64,000 nucleotides of DNA, taken from the NCBI GenBank assembly GCA_963855995.1, contig OY979719.1, forward strand, positions 3,038,001 through 3,102,000, read 5' to 3'. The stretch comes from Muricea muricata (taxonomy: Eukaryota; Cnidaria; Anthozoa; Malacalcyonacea; Plexauridae). Positions 25,601 through 37,600 of this stretch are shown here, one piece after another (the stretch's first letter is position 1; each line of letters begins with the position of its first letter). The position numbers were made by a program, and so were the translations under genes. The notes beneath the pieces were generated by a model. That model searched no databases. It worked only from the letters and a program-made list of their open reading frames with translations, and had not been told where the DNA came from.

Positions 25601-28600
25601 AACTCTAGTATCACAGCGAAAACGTTGTATACATGATGAAATAAAAGCCTGTTCTCTGTTCAATGTCAATGACCAATTACTTACGCTTCCCCAGTTCGCC
25701 AAAAATCTTCAATTTCAAAAACGATTTCTTGATAATCTTCTTCCAAATTATCGCCTGATATCTGCTGATAATGCAAGCAAACATTTCTGCAAGTTTAGGA
25801 AAACAAACACTATGGATGGGACAAATCATGCTTGTACCGTAGCAAAAGTATAAATACTGCACCTCTGCCAGGAACTGTAAAATACATCTGGTGAACTTCA
25901 AAAATTTCGTCAACGAGGCACAACTCATTTCAACTGTCTACAAAAAGAAAGGGAATGTAATTTAATATGAAATACATACATTTATTTAACATCCATTTAT
26001 GTAATACACAGTTCTTGTATAATGTCATCTTAAACAACCGTCCCTTATCTTAAATTACTAGTCCAGTACGCAGAGTTGCCAAAAGCGTTCAATCTTCCTC
26101 AGGGCAAAATTTTGCCAACCTTCCTCAAAATGTTGTTAAGTTGGGCTTTCCAAACATAAGATCAGAATGAATCTTGAGAATGAATCACTATTTTTTTTCA
26201 GAAAGAAGGCATGATTTCTGTAATAGATCATCATCTATTAACTTTTTTTGTTATGCTAATGTCTAGGATACATTATGTAGTGTGTTGACATGAAACCTTC
26301 CTCACTCACCGCCCATTTTACAATACCCGAATACCCATGGCTTTTTTGCAACTTTGTACGAATAAGAGTTTTCAACTAATACAGTCTTTCAGCATAAAAT
26401 ACAACTACAAATATATGTCATACCTTGATACAAAGTCGTTCTTTAGGAGCTTTGCCAACCTACATTTGAAAAATTGCATATTCAATTACAATATATTTGA
26501 CAGAAAAAACATTAAAATATATTTTCCACTTACCTTTTCTGTGAGAGCAGTAAAGGAAGAAACCGCACTCCTTACATTCTGCCACATACGAACACATAAA
26601 CCTTTGAAAAGAAAACTCATCACACTTAACAATGACCTCTGTATATAATTGACAAATAACAGTCACGCGAATGTTACTCTCTACCAATTAGAACCTTGCA
26701 AAGAGTCACGTGAGCTTACTACATACCGTGTTTCAAACGTTGATCACCAATACATTTTACATGATTTAAAGCTTTCTGTAAAAACTCAGGTTGCTGCAAG
26801 AACAAAATACACAATTTCAAGTTAATTTCCTGAGCAAAATGTTTCCGAACATTTCAATGCGCTATGAAGGATCTTGAGGCTAAACACACACTCATCTGTA
26901 AGTGAATTAAAATAAGAATAAAACTTGACAAGATTTCTATATACCTTAAGGGAATATCAATTAACTCAACTTCATTAACAATTAGATTTCCGGGTTCGGG
27001 CAGTTTGCGGTCAAATTCACTCTTACCACTTTTACTATGAATAGTTGTTATTAAATCTTGTAATTTTATCATGAATTTAAAAGCTACACATCATCAAACT
27101 ACCCAATTTGATATTGTGACTCGGGTTTTAACCAAATTTGCATGTCGTGAAGGAGAGAAGACTCTCATACAAATATTGGACAGTCTGCATTCAAGCCTCT
27201 AAAACCCCTAAAACCTTTATACCTCTTTGTTCGTGGACCATTGGTCCATGTATTCCTGAACACAATGAGCCCATAACAAATCTTGACCTAAACTATACGG
27301 AAAACGTTTCCGCAGATCGGGCAAACCTAAAACAGAACAAATATTGTGTCAACGGCCAGTTCTCAATAGTTCTTAAGTTGGTTTTTAAAAAGTAGGTGAA
27401 TGTAACCCTAGGTTAATACAAAGTTCAAAAGAAATTTCCCAACATCTTGTTTATAAGCTTGGAAATGACGCTTCGATAATATTATATACATTTATAGCAG
27501 TTTTAGTTTGCAAGTTTTGAAAGCAAGGGACCCGTAAAGATACAGAGTTTGCTAACCCAGCTTTGAAGAACCGGCCTCTGCCTAATACCAGTGTATATGA
27601 CCGTGGTATGCAAAATATCAGCGAACCTGGCAGAATTTGATCAACACTTGGTTCATCGTTGATCTCATCAGGTCGATCTTCATCGTTAGTTGTTTTACAG
27701 CGAAGGGTTTTCTTGTTATTTCGATGGCCAAGAGAGTCAGGGGAAATGTCATGTCTGGCTACGCATTTTGCAACGATCTCTGGGATTCCTGACTGACCAC
27801 GGTCCAGGATGTCTGAAGAAAAAGTGATGAATAAGTCCCACCCCCATCCTCATTCAAATATACTCCAGTGAAATATGTGTTATTCTACAGCAGATGGCAA
27901 TGTGCCACATTAAGTTATCAGAGTCACTGATACTACATTATGTCTGAAGACAAGCACATATTCAACCGTGCTATCAATGTATCTCTAGGTCAATATAGGG
28001 TAGATGATCTTGACATTCTTACTTACTCAATACGGTTACATTAGATAAGTGTTGCTGACACTTGCTCAAGTCCCGAGACTGTTCCTTTAGCTGTGTCTGG
28101 TTATTAGACTCCAATATCAAACAAAACACGACCAAATTCAAAATGTCCTCCAGTTGGTTGACAAGCAAATTCCAGCGTTCCATTTCTAGTGACACTGACA
28201 CCCAATCAGCACCTTCCTTAGTATTATCTTGATCCTCCTTAAAGAACGACAATATGAGAGAAAGTTATTAAATAGAATCGAAGCACGCCTTCCTTGCTTT
28301 ACCTACAGAAGCGGGCTTAAGTTTGGCAACAAGGGGAAGCACACTGACCAGATCACGAGATCTTTTCATGTACTTAGTTAACAAATCTTTAGGCTCGCCG
28401 CTAACCTATACTACCATGCTTTCTGAGTGGTTACCATAGAGATCTCATATACACTAGATAGCGCATCTGTACATCAAAAAGTGAAGCCAAAAATCTCAGC
28501 GGTATCCCCTCATAACAATAGGCAGCGGCCATATTGGTCGTTCCCACTCATAAAAAAAAATGCTACAGAAAACACTATACTTTTCTGAATTTGTGTATTA

Positions 28601-31600
28601 AATACTTTTTAGCTACAAAAAAGAGGATTTATTGTCAACTTTGTCCATTTCCGCAAGACAAAATACACAAATTATCATACTCCGTGTCAACTCCGTGGGA
28701 ACGACCAGCACCTGCGATCTGGCTTCAATTTTCGCCTGTCCACAGTGTGGGATGCACCATCTAGTGTATATGAGATATCTATGGTGGTTGCTTATTAATA
28801 TGAAAGACAATAAACCACAGAACTTGGGTTTCTGGAAATTGGTTACCAGCAGCAGCAACAGGCTTTGTGAATGCTTGAAATTAGTTTTCTGAAGAATGAA
28901 TCACAAATAATGATCACTTTTGATTCAGAAGGCCAATCACAAAGTCTGATCATTTTAGTTTAGTACAGTATTCATTCCATCTTTATGCTCGGAAACTACC
29001 CATGAAATCTACCTTACGTCATAAATATTAATGACCTTATACACAGCTTATATTAGATATAAACTTAACACATAGTCGACCATCCCACCCACTGATCCCA
29101 CCTCAAGCTTCTTCGCAGTCAGTTGTTTTTCCAAGACTACACTTCGACAACATACTGCTGCTGACACTGTTTGAGAAGTGACTGCAGACTCGGCTAGCTC
29201 ATGACGTAATTTCCCCCACCATGCCGTAATTGAAGGATGATCTTCGTCCTCTGTATCAGGTCTGTTCTGAATACCTGAAAAAAATGCAATACTCGCACTC
29301 TTACAGTGAAAACAGAATTCTTTATTCTCAGACGGAAATAAATTGGATGTTGGGTGCTGTTGGGTGGATTGTTGGGTGCATTGTTCGGTCTGTGGGGTGT
29401 GTTGTTAGGTGAGGTGTTGGGTCCATTAGGTGCGGTTTTGGCTCTATTGAGTGAGGTTTTGGGTCTGTGGGAGCGTTTCTTGGTCTGTTGGGTCGGTGGG
29501 TGCGTTACTGGGTAGCACATATATTCAATTTAGCAAAATTTGCTCCACTCCAGAAGGCACAACGCGGCAATAAGTTGACTTCTAATGTAAAAGTATTGAG
29601 TGAAACCCACCTCTAGGCTTTATTTTATAGGGAAATACATACGACAGGATGTTAAAGAACAAAACCCAGATCTGTAAATTAAGCGAGTTTTTTTTTTTCA
29701 ATTTTGATCTACCTACCTTTCATCGAGCTGATAGTTGAAACAAGATTATGGAAAGTGAATAGGGCCGAAAGACTCAAAAGATGATTCATTTCTGAAGATA
29801 ACCAGTACAACATCAACAAATCCTACACACAGTAGATATGAGTCAGCGAATTTAACCGATTAACCGACGTAAGTGAATTAACGAGTACAAATGTCAACAT
29901 ACCAGCAGATCTGTGGGAAGAATATTTGAACTATCGAGGATTAAACAAAGTTTCTCTCTAGATAGTGAACCGCTGAATGTGTCCTGTGAAAAATGCGGGA
30001 AATAAACTTCCATTAAAAATAATATGAAAACATAAAGAGATCAAAAGGTTAAATATACAAAACTCATCCTTGTTTGTGATTCGTTCTTTGAAAACCATTT
30101 TTACAGTAGTCTCTATATTTTAATGTCTCTAAAAGTCAGTGTGACTAGATCTGGTATATTTTTTTACCAGATCCGGTTGGATGGGCTTGGACATCCCCCC
30201 TGCTTTAAAGATTTGCAATATTTAGAACAGGAAGGGGTGGTCCCACTAAATTTAAGCAGCTTTGGTAAAATACATTGCATATATGGTCACACTGGTAAAA
30301 TTATAGTTTTCATTATGTTCCTTACTTCGTATAAAAAGTTTCCTAAAACAAACAGAAGAAAGAAACATGAATAAAACATGTGATTTATACATAAAACAAG
30401 AGAGCACATTACATTTCTAACATCAACACAACTTGAATTATCCGTGAGGTCTACCTACCGAGTTTTGCAAGAGTTTCTGAAGAAAGATTTTTCCTCACAC
30501 GTAGTGAACGTTCGTCCAAGGTCAACGACGATGTCGCTTCCTTTTCATTTCTCTTCTTTGATATCGTAACTACTTCGAAGCAACTTAAAAACTTCGTTAT
30601 AGTAATCTCACATGAAGTACCAGGTTTCTTCTTCCCGCTCCGCGCATCGGAAAAAAGTTCCCAATACTTTTCAAGCACTTGCAAAAGAGCACTCGCTTCC
30701 GACATTGTCAAAGACAAGAATGAAGTCAGCCACTGGTATGAAAAAGAGAAAAACGAGTTTTAAAAATGAAGATAGAACTTCGCTACTTCAGGGTAACCCG
30801 ATTTGCAAAAAGCGTGCAACTTCCTCCGGGCAAAATTTTAAAAGCTTGCAAACCTTCCTTAAAATGTTGTAAACTTGGAATTTTAGAATTGAAGATGAGA
30901 ACGAAGCTTGATTACTAATTTCCTCAGAAAGGATGCATGATTTCTGGAATAGACCATTATCTATTAAATATTTGTATTTTGTTAAAGTTCACTACTGTAG
31001 CTATATACAGAACATTATGTATTCTGTTGACACGAAATCTTCCTCAATGGCCGCCCATTTTCTAAACCTTCCTCAATGGCAATGTCCGTGAGTATTTTAC
31101 AACTCTTAGGGTAACACTCTATTAGAAATTATCAATACCTCGATAATTCTACACTTGGTTCTTACCTTCACTTTTTCTTCATTATCGTTCAGGTTAGCTT
31201 CATTGTCATCCTCATCCTCACCTCTCAAGTTTTTCTTTTCCTCAGATAAAGTCGTATACATGTTTATGATCTGTTCTTGAATCTTGGTGAACTCCGCGAG
31301 AGCCTGGATGTCGCAATCATCCTCGTGCTCATGGTCATCACTCACATTTGCTGAAAGAAAGCAGAAACCCAGTGGGAATTGGGTTTAAACTGTTTTCAGC
31401 CTGACTATTTTCCAACAAAACTTCAATTTTGTAACAACATCCCGTTTTAAATAATACTTAATTATATTCGACCATATTTCACCTACGTTTTTTCAATATA
31501 TTTTGTGATACTAATTTGACCGCTTTCTCCAGTAAGCCGACAGGAAGGCCAACGGTTGATAGAACACACTGAAGTCCCTGCAAAATATTGAACTAAATCT

Positions 31601-34600
31601 CACACAACAGCAAAACTCAAGTCTTGCAAGCATCTTTGCTGAGTTGAAAGGAGCCCGCCCCCTCCCCCGAAAATATCTACAAAAACCCCTCGGAGATATG
31701 TATGTGCGTGAGTTTTACCTGTTGTAACAAAACAGGGACTTGAATTGATGTCAAAATCTCTGACACCGTCGCCTGTAGCTTCTCTAGCGTTCTACCTTTC
31801 AAGACTACAAGAAATAGGAAAGTAACTTAATTCTTATCATCACCTTGGCATGTCCACGTTAGAGAACGTTATGACACACTGATAAAAACAAAGAACGAAC
31901 CTTCATCTTCTTTTACTTGATCTAAAACAGCGGAAAGTTTCTTGAGAAGGTGAAGGTCTCTCACACGCCGACTATACTTGTCACTGAAACACAATGAAAA
32001 TGAATATATATTCTCCAGGAATTTTGCCAAAAGAGCCCGAAGCAGGTATCAAAATTAAAAATGAACTACAGACCCCTCCCCCGCACAAATTGAACTTGAA
32101 TTCCTGGACTAGTGAAATTAGTTCATTAGTTCGTAAGAATATCTCTATTGCACGTTTCCCATACCTTAAGGCACAGTGAAAGGGTACTGTAAGGATCTTG
32201 ATATTGCCGCTTGCTTGAAGTAATACACAACGTAGGGGACTACCGCTGCTTTCACTGGTCTGGCTCATCACGTGGCTTTGTCCAAGAATATGATGACCAA
32301 TGTAGAGAAACCTGTACAAGAAGTAACATGATACATTATTACAACACATGACTTCAAAGTTTTTTACTCCATTCAGTTAAGAGCTTGTATATGATATATG
32401 TTTTATTTTCACAGTACCTGTTTTCTCGCCCGACATTAAATGCTGCAGCTCTTGGTCCGTACTCTGTTGTCCAAACCTGTAGATAAAAACCCAAAACATG
32501 AACTTGCTCAATTCTCATCACCTCACATATCAATTCTTATTACCTCATGTATCAATCCTTATCACCTCACATATCAACTCTTATCACCTCACATATCAAT
32601 TCTCATCACCTCACTTATCAACTCTTATCACCTCACATATCAATTTTTATCACCTCAGATATCACTGGATGACTAAATCTACTGGAAGTTTACAAATGAT
32701 GAAGAGATGCCCATGAAGAAATGTCGGAACATTACTGAAGACAAATGCAATGTATTAACTCATTACGCTCCCGTACCTCAAGAATGCCCCTTCTAGGAGC
32801 ATAAATGATAAGAAATAAAGCTGTGCGCCTCGATTGCGCATGATCAGAGCCGTCATCGTGATGATCCTCCTGCACTGGTATCCAGGCACACTCTGCATCA
32901 CGATATCCTGTGAAAAATTTTACACAGCCTTAGCGACCAGTCATTACTTATAGAGAGGGGGAGGAGGGGTTCAATTAAAATATCGTATGCTCAAGCTTTT
33001 ATACCCCTCCTCCAAAGTGATACACACTTTTTGATGACTGACACCTCCCTCGTGGCAAAATTTATTCAGTGCACGTATCATACTTCTTACACAACTTGTT
33101 TTGGTTTTGTAGGAAGCGACGAATCAAGTGAAAGTGTTGCCTTGTTTGATTTCAATAAACGTTCTCAAGTTTAAGTATTCTTGTTGTATTTCATTACAAA
33201 GAATGCATGATTTCGCATGACGCCCCCCCCCCCCCCCTACATTAAAATTAGTAACCCTCCCCTTTTTTACCACCCCTCCCCCTATAGTTAACGATCGTTC
33301 TTTTAGCTAGCGGACCGTGTTGCGACGATCAAACCGCGCAAAATACTCCAATTACCTTTCCAGGTACGCAATACAATCCCCTCCTTCATACTGATTAGCA
33401 TAACTCGCCCAAATTCATCTGTGCTAGCCGCCAGTCTCCCGTCTGGGGATAACGTGATAGACGTGCCTTCTCGACGCTGATCTGAGATACTAAATCTGGA
33501 TGAAATGAATAGATTGGTACTAACATGCAGTAAACGATGGTCAACTCAAGTAATCTGTAACCAACTTATTTTTTGAACAGTATGTATATATTGTATGCCT
33601 GGGATGTTCGTGCAGAAAATGTAACCAGTGACATTAATTCATTGTGGGGAAAAAGAGGGCAGATGTCGATTTTACCAGAATGCATTGCCAATTAAAAAGG
33701 CAAATTAGCGTCTTTTGATAAACAGACAGAAGACAATAGGTCATTTTTACACTTGTGTTAAAATTTCAACCCATTGCTTTGCTTCTTGTAGTCTTTTCCC
33801 AGGTATTCTCACTTGATACCCGCAATGCATTCTGGTAACATCGACATGTCGCCATCTTTTTTGCTACGAAAAGGCAGTACTTTACATCACAACTGAAACA
33901 AGAACTCGCTCACCTCAAGGGAAGAGAGGATCCCTTTTCTACTTTGGGTTTGTCTTTAGACGTATCTTGTGTTTGCTTCGCATCAGGTTTACTTCCAGTC
34001 CAACCGAGCCAACCACTGTTCACAGAAAGAAAAGTATTGCAAGATGTAGGCAATAACAGTATTTGTAAGCTTAGACTAACGTTCAATGATACGCCAATCA
34101 AGAATGACTCAGCCAGGTTTACTTGTGACAGAGATTTCGTATCACGAAGTTTGATTCTATCAGCTAAACTAAGTCTGAGTTGATACCAAATACTATTTTT
34201 GTAATTGTAACCTTATTTTGGCCTTCAAAGTTTAGCCAGTTAAAATTAGTTATAAGTTTCTTGTACGTTTGCATGGTGAATACAATATACTTGTTAAGCT
34301 TTGTGGAAACACCACGTAAATAATAAATAATAATAAATTTACGTGGTGTTTCCACAAAGCTTAACAAGTATAAAATTAGTTAGTCATCGTAGCTGAAAAT
34401 ATGTGAAACTAACGTTGCCAGTGCAGGTAGTGCAGTTGATTGTACACGAAAGGTATAGGAAAAGAATATACCTTTCGAGAAATATGTGGTCCCAATTTCT
34501 AGCGACAAAGATCAATACAGATTAATATAAAAATCCCTGGCTAAAAGCGCCCACCTTGCAACCGACAACTTCGACAAAACAGCAGAAGTCAACTTAGATG

Positions 34601-37600
34601 CCACTTCCAACGCAACTTCAGATATGAGGGGAGGTGTCCCTCCTTCAACGGCGGAATAGATTCCAAGGAATGGATCAGTTCCTGACGTCACAAACTGTGA
34701 CATTGCTGGCGGTGTTGCCCGGACATTTGCGTCACATCCGCCAATGAACGAAGCCGTTTGAAGATGGTCGAATAAACTTGAAGTGACCGTACCTGGAAAA
34801 ACGACCTTAATTTCCATTTGTATTTTCATTCAATTGTCATTATAGCACCTGTAATATCTGGGTCACTCTACAAAAAATGATATCCTGATAACACCCATGA
34901 TAATATTTTTAGGACATTAGATATTTAATTTGTAAATTCGTTTGCTTTTTGTACCTGTACAGTTCATCAAAAAAACATCGTTACCGGGAAATTGTAAAAA
35001 GATTCACTAAGTGTGGAACGATCACTTAACAATTATTAATCTGTTTTTTTACCACAAGAGACAACGTCTGTAATATTTTCCTGTCCCTTAAAGTTCCATT
35101 TCTTGTAAGCCAAAGGAGGGGGTTTAATGCTTTCACCTGTCCCACTTGCCTGAGCTAAATAAAGTTTACAAAGGTAATAAGATGGGCAGCTTCAGACACG
35201 AGTCATACGAGAGTAATACCATCTTCACACAAGACACAGACTAAGGGCCAGCTGTTCAAAAGTCTGTTGGCTCAACCCTGGGTTAACATGAAATTGATTC
35301 AACAAAAATTTCCCGGCAGCTTGTTCATAAGTTTGGAAACATCACTTCAGAAATCTTATCTGGATCAAAAGTAACACAGAAACATGGATGCAGAAATATA
35401 GGAACTAAAACAGTAGGTTACACTTTAACTCAGCTTTGAAAACCAGCCCTAGGTATGTAAGAATGGGATGATTTTGATTCAATTACATATTGTATCGCTA
35501 CAATTCCTGCTCATGGTGGATTAGAATTATGACAACATGTGCTGTAGTTATAGTAAATCAAATGCATAAAACACATTGCACCTACAAACTACATACCTCT
35601 AGCTAACTGATTCCTGCATCCCCTCAATGACTGGTACAAACTAAAGCCATCTAGCAGAACCAATGAAGTTGGATACAAAATGGCGAGTTCTTCAAGTTGC
35701 TCAAAGTCAGTATGTGTAACACCGAGCTGCCATGTCTGACACTTTAGTTTCAACACAGGGTCTTCATGCAGTAATTGATGTAGCAACAGAGAGCCATCCT
35801 ATGTAAAAGTTTGTTCTTAAGGTAAAGATTGAGAAATATAGGACAGAGATTAATTGCAGACCAAGGGCAATAACATACCTCCAAATAGAAGCGGATATAG
35901 CCGGATGTAAAACCAGCCACTATACAAGTCCAATCTGGAAAGCCTTGAGAACTTCTGTTTAATAAATTGTTAACGCCATTTCAATTGATGCAAATTACTG
36001 TGAACATTGCGTGATAAGCATCTAAATCACTATCTGAACAACATACTTGTGTTGTGATGCCAAAGGAATACAAAGTAAACTTGAAATACATTCCCTAAAT
36101 GAAGCATTAAATTGTAAAACAGGTGTAAAACAGATGACAATAGAAAATAACAATTCAAACGAATAAGTTCAAATATTTATTTTAGAAGTAAACATTTTCC
36201 AAACTAAAGTGTACAACTGCAGCAAAGTCATTTTCAAACATTTCAACATGCCATGCCTATACACAGGGGGTCATTGAAGAACATGTTAAAGTGGCTTGCA
36301 GTTGCTGCTAAAGGGTTTATACATCAAGGGGTTGGCACCAAGATGTTTTCAAAGAAATTGTACTTCTGTTAAAGTAGCTCCCCTGAGTTTTATATTGATG
36401 CCATATTTAAGGTGGCTCCCCAAGGGTGTGGAACAAAATATTACCCTTCTTCCAGAGCAAGTTGCCCTGTCCAAGATATTTGAAACTTTGTTTTTGGCCC
36501 TGAAGTTGCTTGCCTGTCCCATTTTGCTGAAAATAATATAGTATAGAATGAATTTCACACTCTTTTGCAATATCTAAGCAACCAAAATTGTTATAGTAGT
36601 ATACTGTATTAGACTACCTTACACTGTATTAGACTACCTTACACTGTATTAGACTACCTTACACTGTATTAGACTACCTTACACTATCTTAGACCACTTA
36701 ACCACAATAACCCACCTAGGGTGGTCTAAAATAGTGTACGGTAGTTGTAAGGCTGTCTACAGTAGTTCTAAGGTAGTCTAAGGTAGTTGTAAGATGGTCT
36801 AAGGCAGTTCTAAGGTAGTCTAAGGTTGTTTAAGATAATTTAAGGTGGTCTAATCTGACTAAGGTGACTTAAGGTGTTCAAAGATGGTCTATTGAAGGTG
36901 GTCCAAGGAAGTTTAAAATAATGTTAGGCAGCATAAGGTTGTCTAATGCGGTCAAAGATGGTCTATTAAGGGCGGTCTAAGGTAGTTTAAGATAGTTTAA
37001 GTTAGCATAAGGAGTTGCAATGTGGTCTAAGCTGGTCCAAGGTGATCTAACGTAGTAGAAAGCATGGACTAAATGTTAATTGTAACTATTTTGGTTGCTT
37101 AGATATCCAGAAAGAGCCATATTTTGGATTTACCAATGTCGGCAACTACTTGCAGATAACATTTTACCTTAATCTGAAAGGATTGCTATGAAATACCTGT
37201 CAGAATAACCAACTTGTCCTCCCTGCCGAAGGCAACTAAGTCCTCACAAGGTGAAACACTAATACAACAATCTTGTAACCAATTATTTTGAATATCCTTT
37301 TCATCAACTTGTTTTTCATCTTCTAATAACTACAGGTTATGAAAACATCATTTAAAATGCAGATAGTGTTCCAATTAAAGGACAAAAATGTATTTGCAAT
37401 ATTTTTTAGTGAGAATTTGTAGGAAATGTAATGAAATGTGGAAACACTGCTTCCAAAATTTTCAAAGAAATTTGTAGTTATATCATCGGCAGCCCAATAA
37501 ACTGTGTAGTCCATAAACATACTTCGTATTTAAATATTATGAGCATACTGATCTCTATATATTACTGAAACTACACTTGTGTGCATAAATGTTTCGTTCT

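Noticed and set aside
26854-27072. 72-codon minus-strand frame as a RAB3GAP2 exon
   Set aside because: The flanking exons (27326-27223 and 26793-26727) join in phase 0 and match the family continuously without it.
28632-28892. 86-codon plus-strand frame overlapping an antisense frame
   Set aside because: It falls in the fold-back element of a RAB3GAP2 intron; the frames on both strands come from inverted arms.
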